Shown here: piece by piece, positions 23,791-31,590 of the stretch
Position numbering within the stretch: the stretch's first letter is position 1
Layout of the letters: each line of letters opens with the position of its first letter
Source of the DNA: Cybelea sp963824595
GTDB lineage: Bacteria; Vulcanimicrobiota; Vulcanimicrobiia; Vulcanimicrobiales; Vulcanimicrobiaceae
Direction of reading: 5' to 3'
Assembly (NCBI GenBank): GCA_963824595.1
Contig: CAWGPY010000007.1
Location: forward strand, 1-64,000
Length of the DNA: 64,000 nucleotides
Program-made: the position numbers and the translations under genes
The notes under the pieces: model-generated
The model's input: the letters and a program-made list of their open reading frames with translations, nothing else
Told to the model about the DNA's origin: nothing
Database searches by the model: none

Positions 23791-24084
23791 TTGGAAGATA
23801 AAATTCTGACCTGTAAGGATTGCGGAGCCGAGTTCGTTTTTTCGGGCAGAGAGCAGCAGTTTTTCGCCGAGAAGGGCTTCTCGAACCAGCCCCAGCGCTG
23901 TCGCGAATGCCGCCAAGCCCGGCGCTCGCAAACCGGCGAAGGCGCGCCCGCGCGCAGCCGGCCCAGCTTCGAGGCGGTGTGCGCCGCCTGCGGGGTCCAG
24001 ACCACGGTGCCGTTTCGCCCGCGCGGCGATCGGCCCGTCTATTGCCGCACCTGTTACGCGGCGCAGGTTCCGGCCGGCGTTTGA
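23791..24084 (+). CDS. Small double zinc-ribbon protein
   Basis: A 97-residue cysteine-rich protein with two zinc-ribbon units. Residues ~5-45 hold CKDCGAEFVF and CRECRQAR, the pattern of the zinc-ribbon family often annotated as CxxC zinc-binding domain. Residues ~64-92 hold CAACGVQTTVPF and YCRTCY, like the CxxC-x~20-CxxC found in many bacterial small proteins. The linker is basic (RRSQTGEGAPARSRP). No enzymatic motif. Likely a nucleic-acid or protein adaptor in the cytoplasm. It begins with TTG 23791; its TGA overlaps the TTG of mtnA, so the two are translationally coupled, which is odd given no known link. Confidence 0.75.
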   Translation: MEDKILTCKDCGAEFVFSGREQQFFAEKGFSNQPQRCRECRQARRSQTGEGAPARSRPSFEAVCAACGVQTTVPFRPRGDRPVYCRTCYAAQVPAGV

Positions 24085-25073
24085 CGGCGGTTGCCTGGGA
24101 CGGCGACGCCGTACGGTACCTCGACCAGCGCCTGCTGCCGCATGAGGTGCGGCACGAGCGCGCGCGCTCGGCGGAAGAGATCGCCGGCGCGATCCAGAGC
24201 CTCGCCGTGCGCGGGGCGCCGTGCATCGGCGTCTTCGCCGCCTACGGCATCGCCCTGCTGCGCTCCACGATCGCCGACGACGGCGACCTCAAGCGCGCGG
24301 CGCGGATCGTTCGCGACGCGCGTCCTACGGCGGTCAATTTGGCGTGGGCGGTCGACCGCGTGCTGGCCTCGGCCGACCCGCTGGCCGAAGCGCGCGCGAT
24401 CCACGAGGAGCAGATCGCCGTCGACGACGCGATCGCGGCCAACGGCCTGGAGCTGATTCCGAAGAGCGCGCGCATCCTGACGCACTGCAACACCGGACCG
24501 CTCGCCACCGCCGGCGGCGGAACCGCGTTGGGCGTGATCATCGCCGCGCAGCGCGGCGGGAAGAAGCCGCGGGTGTTCGTTGACGAGACGCGGCCGCTTT
24601 TGCAGGGCGCGCGGCTGAACTACCTGGAGCTGCGCGACGCCGGCGTCGAGGCGGTGCTCATCGTGGATGCGGCTGCCGCCATCACGATGAAGGAGCGGCG
24701 CGTGGATCTGGTGATCGTCGGCGCCGATCGCATCGCCCGCAACGGCGATACTGCGAACAAGATCGGAACCTACGGGCTCGCGATCCTCGCGGCGCATCAC
24801 GGCATTCCGTTTTACGTCGCAGCGCCGCGCTCGACGTTCGACCCGGCGACGCCGGGCGGCGATGCGATCCCGATCGAGGAGCGCTCGGCCTTCGAGGTGA
24901 CGGGCTTTCGCGGCGAGCGCACGGCGCCCGACGGCGCGGACGTTTACAACCCCGCCTTCGACGTGACGCCGGGCCACCTGATTACGGCGTTCGTCACCGA
25001 GTGCGGCATCGTGCGGCCGCCCTACGCGGAATCGATTCCCGATCTCGAATTCCGGCCGAACGTGCTTGCGTGA
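24081..25073 (+). CDS. mtnA: S-methyl-5-thioribose-1-phosphate isomerase
   Basis: A 330-residue member of the MtnA/eIF2B-alpha-like family. Seen: VAWDGDAVRYLDQRLLPHEV, SLAVRGAPCIGVFAAYG, the catalytic cysteine in LTHCNTGPLATAGGGTALGVI, VFVDETRPLLQGARLN, and the catalytic aspartate in VGADRIARNGDTANKIGTYGLA. It isomerises methylthioribose-1-phosphate to the ribulose form in methionine salvage. TTG 24081 overlaps the zinc-ribbon stop by 4 bases and gives a normal N-terminus. Other salvage genes (mtnP, mtnB and so on) are not in the window. It overlaps holA by 4 bases. Confidence 0.92.
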   Translation: MTAVAWDGDAVRYLDQRLLPHEVRHERARSAEEIAGAIQSLAVRGAPCIGVFAAYGIALLRSTIADDGDLKRAARIVRDARPTAVNLAWAVDRVLASADPLAEARAIHEEQIAVDDAIAANGLELIPKSARILTHCNTGPLATAGGGTALGVIIAAQRGGKKPRVFVDETRPLLQGARLNYLELRDAGVEAVLIVDAAAAITMKERRVDLVIVGADRIARNGDTANKIGTYGLAILAAHHGIPFYVAAPRSTFDPATPGGDAIPIEERSAFEVTGFRGERTAPDGADVYNPAFDVTPGHLITAFVTECGIVRPPYAESIPDLEFRPNVLA

Positions 25074-26056
25074 AGTTCTACGATTTCGTCGACAAGGCGC
25101 CCGCCATCGGCCGGCTCGTGGTCGTCGAGGGAACGGAACGCGTGCTGGCCGACCGCACGCTGGACGTGCTGCTCGACCGGCTGCTGCCGATCGAGGTCCG
25201 CGAGCTCAACCTCTCGCGATTCACGGCCGACGATGCGAGCGACGGCGCGCGCGTCGCCGAGGCGCTGCAGGCCATGCCGTTCTTGGCGGATCGCCGGGTG
25301 GTGATCGCCGGCGACGCGCACACGCTGCGCGCCGCCGGACGGCGCGAGCTGTGGGACGTCGCGCAGAACGTGCCCGAAGGCAGCACGCTGGTGCTCGTCG
25401 ATCTGCTCCCGCCGCGCGGCAAGGGCCCCCAGTCGTTCGGCACGCTGGCCGGGCGCGCCGCGCTGCGCATCGACACGACGGCCGGCGAAGACGCGCGCGC
25501 GCGCTTCGTCGAGGAGACCCTGGCGAGCTTGGGCGCGACGGCCGAAGCGCGCGTCGTGGACGAACTGGCGCGCAGCGGCGCGGATCTGGCGGCCGTGCGC
25601 AACGATTTGGAGAAGCTCGCGCTGACGGGCAAGAAGATCACGCTCGGCGAGCTCGAGCGCGAGGCGCTGGCGATTCCCGATCCCAAGGCGTACAAGTACG
25701 CCAACGCCGTGGTCGAAGGGCGGGCGCGCGTCGCGCTTTCGATCGCGCACGAGCTCTTCGAGACCGACCGCGACGCGGCGATTCCGCTGCTGTCCGCGCT
25801 CGCGTTCGCGTGCAAGAATCTCTGGGAGCTGGCGCGGCCGTCGGGGGGCCGGCTGTACGGCCGCGACGCCTGGAGCGAACGTGCGCTGCGTCCGCTCGCG
25901 CCGCGCATCGGCGAGCGCCGCGCGCGCGCCGCGTACGAGCGCGCCGTCGGCGGCATCGCGGCGATCGTCACGGGACGCGCGGGCAGCGATCCCGACGACT
26001 ACCGGACGCTCGTCGACCGCATCACCGTCGAACTCTCCGCGCTCTCGCGCCGCTAG
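25070..26056 (+). CDS. holA: DNA polymerase III delta subunit
   Basis: A 328-residue clamp-loader subunit. The pattern fits HolA: an N-terminal RecA-like region with VVEGTERVLADRTLDVLL, AEALQAMPFLADRRVVIAGDA, then RFVEETLASLGATAEARVVDELARSGADLAAVRNDLEKLAL, the conserved D-L-x-x-x-x-N-E-L-x-K-L helix region, and a C-terminal helical collar domain. It opens the beta clamp for loading on DNA within the gamma/tau complex. The ATP-binding site is lost, as is normal for delta. GTG 25070 overlaps mtnA. Divergent primary sequence is usual for this family, hence slightly lower confidence. Confidence 0.85.
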   Translation: MKFYDFVDKAPAIGRLVVVEGTERVLADRTLDVLLDRLLPIEVRELNLSRFTADDASDGARVAEALQAMPFLADRRVVIAGDAHTLRAAGRRELWDVAQNVPEGSTLVLVDLLPPRGKGPQSFGTLAGRAALRIDTTAGEDARARFVEETLASLGATAEARVVDELARSGADLAAVRNDLEKLALTGKKITLGELEREALAIPDPKAYKYANAVVEGRARVALSIAHELFETDRDAAIPLLSALAFACKNLWELARPSGGRLYGRDAWSERALRPLAPRIGERRARAAYERAVGGIAAIVTGRAGSDPDDYRTLVDRITVELSALSRR

Positions 26057-26061
26057 CGCCC

Positions 26062-27288
26062 GTGGATGGATCCGGCGCCGCTCGGGGCGTCTTTGCGTCG
26101 CGCGCCTTCCGGCGCTACTTTGCGGGACAGTCGCTGAGCTACATCGGCGACGGTTTGCGCACGCTCTCCGTTCCGCTGCTCGCCTATCATCTGACGCACT
26201 CCGCCCTCTCTACCGGTACCGCGCTGATCTGCGAGGTCGCGCCGTTCTCGCTGTTCGCGCTGGTCGGCGGGTCGCTGGCCGACCGCCTCGACCGCCGCAG
26301 GCTGATGATCGTTTGTGATGCGGTGCGCTTCGCCGTGATGGCGTTCTTCGCGGTGGCGTACGCGGCGCACGTGCTCACCCTGCCGATGATTTACGGCGGA
26401 CTCGTCATCATCTCGATCTGCGCGGCGGGGTTCTTGGGCGGTCAGTCGTCGAGCCTGCCGTATTTGCTGGGCCGCGACCAAGCCACCAAGGGAATCGCCG
26501 TGCTGATCGCGGCCGAGAACACGTCGAATCTCATCGCGCCCGCGATCGGCGGAGCGCTCTTCGCGTACTTCGGCCCGCTGCCGTCGCTCGCCATCAACGC
26601 GGCCACCTATCTCGCGTCGCAGCTCTCGCTGATCTGGATACCGTCGCTGGGGCCCGATCGTCCGGGCGGCCTGCCCACGTTGCGCCATCTCCTGGCCGAC
26701 ATCCAGCTGGGCTACCGTCAGCTGTGGGCCGATCTCGGCATGCGCGCGCAAGCGTTCGCGGCGTTCTCGCTGAATATCTTCGGGTTCGGAGGCTACGCGG
26801 TCTTGATTCCGTTTCTCAAGAAAGGCTTCGACGCCACCGATCAGCAGGTGGGAATCTTTTTCGGGATCTCCGCGCTGGGAGCGGTCGCGGGCGCCTCGCT
26901 GGCGGCGCGCTATCCGGATCGGTGGCCGTTCGGACGCGCGATCGTCACGGCTTACCTCCTCGACGCGGTCATCTTCATTCCCGTCGTGCTCGTGAAGAAC
27001 GTCTGGGTCGCCGCCGCCTTCTGGGCCACGTCCAACGCGATCGGCAACTTCGAAATCGCGCAGATCCTCGGCTTTCGTATGCGCGTGACTCCCCCCGAGA
27101 CGGTCGGACGGGTGATGGGCGCCGTGCGCCTGTTGGTGCTCGCGGGCATGGCGCCCGGAGTGCTGCTGTTCGGCTGGGTCGCGGACCATCGCTCGCCGCA
27201 CGCCGCGATGTCGATCTCGGCCGCGGGCTACGTGGTGATCGCGCTGATCGCGCTGTTCGTGCCGGCGATCCGCAACGAATCGCGATAG
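26062..27288 (+). CDS. MFS transporter
   Basis: A 408-residue membrane protein with ~10-12 hydrophobic segments. FAGQSLSYIGDGLRTLSVPLL opens the first helix. Loop 2-3 reads VGGSLADRLDRRRLMI, the major facilitator G-x-x-x-D-R-x-x-R-R signature. Later segments include NTSNLIAPAIGGALF and GAVRLLVLAGMAPGVLLFGW. It resembles the MFS_3/enterobactin-exporter-like group. It would move a small molecule across the cytoplasmic membrane. GTG 26062 starts 6 bases after holA, so it is probably co-transcribed with it. Substrate unknown. It converges with the solute-binding lipoprotein gene, 14 bases away. Confidence 0.8.
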   Translation: MDGSGAARGVFASRAFRRYFAGQSLSYIGDGLRTLSVPLLAYHLTHSALSTGTALICEVAPFSLFALVGGSLADRLDRRRLMIVCDAVRFAVMAFFAVAYAAHVLTLPMIYGGLVIISICAAGFLGGQSSSLPYLLGRDQATKGIAVLIAAENTSNLIAPAIGGALFAYFGPLPSLAINAATYLASQLSLIWIPSLGPDRPGGLPTLRHLLADIQLGYRQLWADLGMRAQAFAAFSLNIFGFGGYAVLIPFLKKGFDATDQQVGIFFGISALGAVAGASLAARYPDRWPFGRAIVTAYLLDAVIFIPVVLVKNVWVAAAFWATSNAIGNFEIAQILGFRMRVTPPETVGRVMGAVRLLVLAGMAPGVLLFGWVADHRSPHAAMSISAAGYVVIALIALFVPAIRNESR

Positions 27289-27302
27289 CGACAAGGGGCT
27301 TT

Positions 27303-28931
27303 CTAAATGCTCCACTGCCAGGCGTTCCACGACTCGACGACCGGATTGGGATCGAAGCCGTGGAAGTCTACGCTGAGCGCTTCGGGCTGGCGCTGCCACC
27401 ACAAGAAGATGGCGGGATTGTCAACCGAGAGCAGGTGCTCGATCTTCGCGTACGCGGCCGTGCGCGTGGGCCGGTCGTAATGATTCAGCGCCTGCGCTTG
27501 CGCGGCGTCCATCGCGGCGCTGCAGTAGCGCGTATCGTTGTAGCCGTGCGGCGGAAAGTTGTTGCACGTCAGCTGCGACGAGTTGTCGGGGTCGACGCCG
27601 GCGTACCACGAGTACAGGAGCAGGTCGAACTTCCCGCCGTGCTGGATGCCGCCCATGCCCTCCGGAGCGTAGAGAATCGCGAGTGGGTAGTACTTCACGC
27701 TCACCACGATGCCGACGCGGCGCAGGGCGGCCTGCACCAGGAGGCTTTCCGAACGGTGCTGGCGCGACGCGTTGTCGGTTACCATCGTGAGGCTTAGAGG
27801 GCGGCCGCCCTTCCGGGCGATCCCGTCGGGGTCCGCGAGCCATCCTGCCTGCGCCAGCAGCCGCCTCGCCGCGGCAGGATCGAAGGGCACGGCCTTCACC
27901 GTGGGGTCGAACGCCCAGATCCAGTTCGGCAAATCCTCGGTTGCGGTGGTGGATTGGGCGTGCGTCAACTCCCTGGTGATTGCCGCCTTGTCGAGCGCTG
28001 CCGCGATGGCGGTGCGCACTCGGCGGTCGGCGAGGGTGGCGTGCGAGACGTTGGCCTCGAGCCCGTCGTAGCCGTTGACGCTGACGAAGGCGACGCGGGC
28101 GTCCGGCAGTGCGCGCAGCGCGGGATACGTCGTGATCGACGGTTGAAAGACGTAATCAGCTTCGTGCGTCGCAAGCAGGCCGATCGCCGTATCTTCGTCG
28201 GGCACGAACTGAACGATCACGCGCCGCAGGCCGGGCGGCCCGTGGAAGAACGAGCGGTTCGCGTCCAGCACGATCCGGTCGCCCCGCTGCCAGCGAACGA
28301 AGCGAAACGGTCCGTCGCTCACCAACGGCTGCGCGTCGAATGGAATCTGATTGACGTTGGGGTATCGCGCGAGCACGTGCGCCGGAACGACGTCGTACGG
28401 CTGATCGCTCTCGGCGAAGAAGGCATTGACGAACGGCGCGAACGGTTTCTTCAAGTGCACGATCGCGGTGTAGGGATCGGGCGTGTCCACGGCGCGGACG
28501 TCGTCGTAGCCGTGGCGCGACACCACGTCGTTGTCCGGATTCATGATGGCCGCCCACGACCAGGCGACGTCGTGCGACGTCACGGGCACGCCGTCGCTCC
28601 AGCGAACGTCGTGCCGCAGGTGGTAGACGATCGTCAAGCCGTCGGCGCTGATCCCGCGGTTGGCCTGCGTCGGAACCGCGGCGGCCAGCATCGGCACCGG
28701 GTTCCCCCGCGGATCTGCGGAGACGAGCGGTTCGAACATCAGGCGTTCGACGAAGATCTCGGGCGTCGTGCCGGCGAGCAGCGGATTGAGGTCTTTGGGC
28801 TCCTCGTTGAGCGCCACGCGCAAGACGCCCGCCTGCGTCCATGGATGCCGTCCGGGCGCCTCGTTCGCGCGCCGCGAACAACCGAGAAAACTGCAGCACA
28901 GAACGAGCAGCAGCGCCGCAGCCGGCCTCAT
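27303..28931 (-). CDS. Peptide/nickel-type ABC transporter substrate-binding lipoprotein
   Basis: A 542-residue family 5 solute-binding protein. MRPAAALLLVLCCSFLGCSRR is a lipoprotein signal with the lipid-modified Cys in LGC. The mature domain has VLRVALNEEPKDLNPLL, DGLTIVYHLRHDVRWSDGVPVTSHDVAWSW (the family signature), FVRWQRGDRIVLDAN and FDLLLYSWYAGVDPDNS. It would capture oligopeptides or similar ligands outside the cytoplasmic membrane. I chose the ATG at 28931 because it places the lipobox correctly; an upstream in-frame start adds 17 residues. No ABC permease or ATPase genes are adjacent, so its transporter lies elsewhere or it acts alone. It is divergent from purB with 59 bases between. 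Confidence 0.88.
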   Translation of the reverse strand: MRPAAALLLVLCCSFLGCSRRANEAPGRHPWTQAGVLRVALNEEPKDLNPLLAGTTPEIFVERLMFEPLVSADPRGNPVPMLAAAVPTQANRGISADGLTIVYHLRHDVRWSDGVPVTSHDVAWSWAAIMNPDNDVVSRHGYDDVRAVDTPDPYTAIVHLKKPFAPFVNAFFAESDQPYDVVPAHVLARYPNVNQIPFDAQPLVSDGPFRFVRWQRGDRIVLDANRSFFHGPPGLRRVIVQFVPDEDTAIGLLATHEADYVFQPSITTYPALRALPDARVAFVSVNGYDGLEANVSHATLADRRVRTAIAAALDKAAITRELTHAQSTTATEDLPNWIWAFDPTVKAVPFDPAAARRLLAQAGWLADPDGIARKGGRPLSLTMVTDNASRQHRSESLLVQAALRRVGIVVSVKYYPLAILYAPEGMGGIQHGGKFDLLLYSWYAGVDPDNSSQLTCNNFPPHGYNDTRYCSAAMDAAQAQALNHYDRPTRTAAYAKIEHLLSVDNPAIFLWWQRQPEALSVDFHGFDPNPVVESWNAWQWSI

Positions 28932-28990
28932 CGCGTGCAGATACGGTGACGAGGCGGGGGCTTCCCGCGGGGCGAAGGGCATCGCAGTCC

Positions 28991-30400
28991 ATGGATTACG
29001 ATACCTACGCTTCGCCGTTCTCGTGGAGGTACGGGAGCGCGGACCTGCGTTCGCTCTTTTCCGAGAGCAGCCGGCGCAGGCTCTGGCGCGCGGTATGGGT
29101 CGCCTTAGCCGAAGCGCAGTGCGCGCAGGGGCTGGTCGACGAGGCCGAGGTCGCCGACCTGCGCGCGCACGCGGGCGAGATCGACATTGACGCGGCGCTC
29201 GCGATCGAACGCGAGATCCACCACGATCTCATGGCGGAGATTCGCGTCTTCGCGAGTCAGGCGGCCGCGGGCGGCGGGAAGCTGCACCTCGGGGCCACGT
29301 CAATGGACGTGGAGGATACCGTCGAGACGTACCGGCTGCGCGTCGGGCTGTCGCTGATCGGCAAGAACCTGTCGGAGCTGCTCGCCGCGTTTGCGGCGAA
29401 GATTCGCGAGCACGCCGGCCTCGTCTGCATGGCCTATACGCATCTGCAGCCCGCCGAGCCAACGACGCTGGGATATCGCCTCGCCTCGTACGCGCAAGAT
29501 CTGCTCGCCGACGACGAGCACTTGCGTTTCGTCTTCGACAACCTAACCACGAAGGGGCTGCGCGGCGCCGTCGGCACCGCGGCCTCGTACGAGCGGCTCG
29601 CCGGACGCTCGGCCGAGATCGAGGCCTACGTGCTCGAGCGCTTCGGCCTCGAGGCCCGCGAGATCAGCACCCAGACCTATCCCCGCAAGCTCGACTACCT
29701 GCTGCTCGCGGCGCTCGCCGGCGTCGGCGCGTCGCTCTCGAAGTTCGCCGCCGACGTGCGCGTGCTCGCGAGCCCCGGCTTCGGCGAAGTCGCCGAGCCG
29801 TTCGGTCGCGCGCAGGTCGGCAGCTCCGTGATGCCCTTCAAGCAGAATCCCATCATGTGCGAGCGTATCGGATCGCTCGCACGCCTGCTCCCGGCCTATG
29901 CCGACGTCGCATGGCAGAATGCAGCCACGAATTTCTTGGAGCGCACGCTCGACGATAGCGCGAACCGGCGAACGACGCTGCCCGAGGCGCTGCTGTGCAC
30001 CGACGAGATCGTGACGCTCGCGCGCAAGGTGATCGCCGGGTTGCGCGTGGACGAGCGCCGGATCTCGTCGAATCTGCGAGTCTACGCGCCATTCGCCGGC
30101 ACGACGTCGGTGATGCTCGAGGCCGTTCGCGGCGGCGGGGACCGTCAGCGCCTGCACGAAACCCTGCGCGGTGCGTCCATGCAAGCGTGGGAAGCGGTCG
30201 CTCGCGGCGAGGACAACCCGCTCGCGCGTCTCTTATGCGAGGACGCGCAGTTGACCGCGCTGGTGGACCCGGCCGAGATTCGGCGGCTGCTCGACCCGAG
30301 CAGCTTCGTCGGAACCGCCCCGCAGCGCGCGCGCCTGCTCGCCGACCGCATCGACCGGCTCGAGCCGTTCCCGCGTCAGGCCGAGGTGCGTCTCGCATGA
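28991..30400 (+). CDS. purB: Adenylosuccinate lyase
   Basis: A 469-residue fumarase/aspartase-superfamily enzyme. It cleaves SAICAR to AICAR and adenylosuccinate to AMP, each releasing fumarate. Seen: LHLGATSMDVEDTVE, YTHLQPAEPTTLGYRLASY with the catalytic His, RGAVGTAASY, and the signature loop GSSVMPFKQNPIMCERI with the catalytic Ser. The S-S-x-M-P-x-K form and TYPRKLDYLLLAALAGVGASLSKFA resemble the longer, archaeal/eukaryote-like PurB branch more than the short E. coli type; that comparison is from memory. ATG 28991 starts the purine cluster. The stop overlaps purC by 4 bases (ATGA). Confidence 0.93.
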   Translation: MDYDTYASPFSWRYGSADLRSLFSESSRRRLWRAVWVALAEAQCAQGLVDEAEVADLRAHAGEIDIDAALAIEREIHHDLMAEIRVFASQAAAGGGKLHLGATSMDVEDTVETYRLRVGLSLIGKNLSELLAAFAAKIREHAGLVCMAYTHLQPAEPTTLGYRLASYAQDLLADDEHLRFVFDNLTTKGLRGAVGTAASYERLAGRSAEIEAYVLERFGLEAREISTQTYPRKLDYLLLAALAGVGASLSKFAADVRVLASPGFGEVAEPFGRAQVGSSVMPFKQNPIMCERIGSLARLLPAYADVAWQNAATNFLERTLDDSANRRTTLPEALLCTDEIVTLARKVIAGLRVDERRISSNLRVYAPFAGTTSVMLEAVRGGGDRQRLHETLRGASMQAWEAVARGEDNPLARLLCEDAQLTALVDPAEIRRLLDPSSFVGTAPQRARLLADRIDRLEPFPRQAEVRLA

Positions 30401-31590
30401 ACAAAGGCAGCGAGATCGCGCGCGGCAAGACGAAGGTTCTCTACGAGAACCCCGGGCAGCCGCACCAGCTGGTCGTCGCGCAGACCGACGGCATCTCGGC
30501 CGGCGACGGCGCGCGGCGCCACCAGATCGCCGGGAAGGGCCGGCTGGCGGCGCAGACGACGGCCCGCATCTTCAGGCTGCTCAACCTCTGCGGGTTGCCC
30601 ACGCACTATCTCAACGGCGGCGAGGACGACGACGACAACGAGATGGTGGTGCGCCGCTGCAACATGATCCCGCTCGAAGTCGTCACGCGCGGCGTCGCGG
30701 CCGGCTCGTTCGCGAGACGCAATCCCAACCTGCCGCGCGGGACGCTGCTCGTGCCGCGGGTGATCGAGTTCTTCCTCAAAGACGACGCGGCGCACGATCC
30801 GATGATCGGCCCCGACCAGATCGTCGCGCAAGAGATCGCCACCCCGCAGGAAGTGGCGGTGATGACCGAGCTCGCGCGCCTGACCTTCGACATCCTCTCG
30901 CACGCCTGGCGGCGCCGCGACGTGCTGCTGGTGGACCTGAAGGTCGAGTTCGGCCGGCTGGCCGGCGGAGAGAATCCGGGTCAGCTGGTGATCGCCGACG
31001 TCATTGATAACGACTCGTGGCGCATCTGGCCGCAGGGCCGCGAAGAGCTGATGCTCGACAAACAGATGTACCGCAACCTGGAGACCGTTGACGACGAGGC
31101 GCTCGGCCGCGTCAAGCAGGCCTACGAGCGAGTCGCGGAGTTCGTCGGCGCGTTTCCGGTGATGCGTCCCGGCATGGTCGCGGCGATCGCCGACTCGGCC
31201 GCGCAGATCGATCGCGTGAACGAGATCGTCAAGGCGCTGGGGCAGCTGGGGCTGCCGACGGTGCGGCACGTCGCGAGCGCGACCGCCACCCCGGGCTACG
31301 TGCTGCAACTCGTGCAGCAGCTGGAGGCGAGCTTCGCGCGCCTCATCGTCGTCGCCGTGGGCGAGAACGATCTGCTGCGCGCGATGCTCGACGCGATCTC
31401 CTCGGCGCCGGTGCTCGACGGCTCCATCGCTGCCGAACGCTTGGCCATGGAGTGCGCCAAGCTCTTCGGGCTCGAGGACACCGTGCTCTATGGTCGCACG
31501 CTGCTGATGCAGGCCAACGCGCGCTCGGGCGTGCTCCACGCCGATGCCTCGCTGCAGCAGGCCGCGGTCGCGGAAGCCGCACTTGGTTAG
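30397..31590 (+). CDS. purC: SAICAR synthetase fused to a degenerate PurE-like domain (PAICS-like layout)
   Basis: A 397-residue fusion. Residues 1-~250 are SAICAR synthetase: GKTKVLYE, TDGISAGDGARRHQIAGKG, CNMIPLEVVTRGVAAGSF, LLVDLKVEFG and VIADVIDNDSWRIWP, the last nearly as in animal PAICS. Residues ~258-397 align in position and in some motifs with PurE, the AIR carboxylase half of PAICS (LGQLGLPTVRHVASATATPG, then LIVVAVGEN and LFGLEDTVLYGRTLLMQANA). However, the PurE active-site elements are missing: G-S-x-S-D reads ADSAAQ, S-A-H-R/K reads SATATP, and the A-G-x-x-x-x-L-P-G loop is absent. So PurC should be active and the C-terminal domain is probably structural or repurposed. No purE or purK is seen in the window. 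Overlaps purB by 4 bases. Confidence 0.9.
   Translation: MNKGSEIARGKTKVLYENPGQPHQLVVAQTDGISAGDGARRHQIAGKGRLAAQTTARIFRLLNLCGLPTHYLNGGEDDDDNEMVVRRCNMIPLEVVTRGVAAGSFARRNPNLPRGTLLVPRVIEFFLKDDAAHDPMIGPDQIVAQEIATPQEVAVMTELARLTFDILSHAWRRRDVLLVDLKVEFGRLAGGENPGQLVIADVIDNDSWRIWPQGREELMLDKQMYRNLETVDDEALGRVKQAYERVAEFVGAFPVMRPGMVAAIADSAAQIDRVNEIVKALGQLGLPTVRHVASATATPGYVLQLVQQLEASFARLIVVAVGENDLLRAMLDAISSAPVLDGSIAAERLAMECAKLFGLEDTVLYGRTLLMQANARSGVLHADASLQQAAVAEAALG

Noticed and set aside
15127..24084. FMN (RFN) riboswitch upstream of the riboflavin genes.
   Set aside because: No conserved RFN core could be found before ribD or ribBA; the ribBA start is too close to its -10 to hold a riboswitch.
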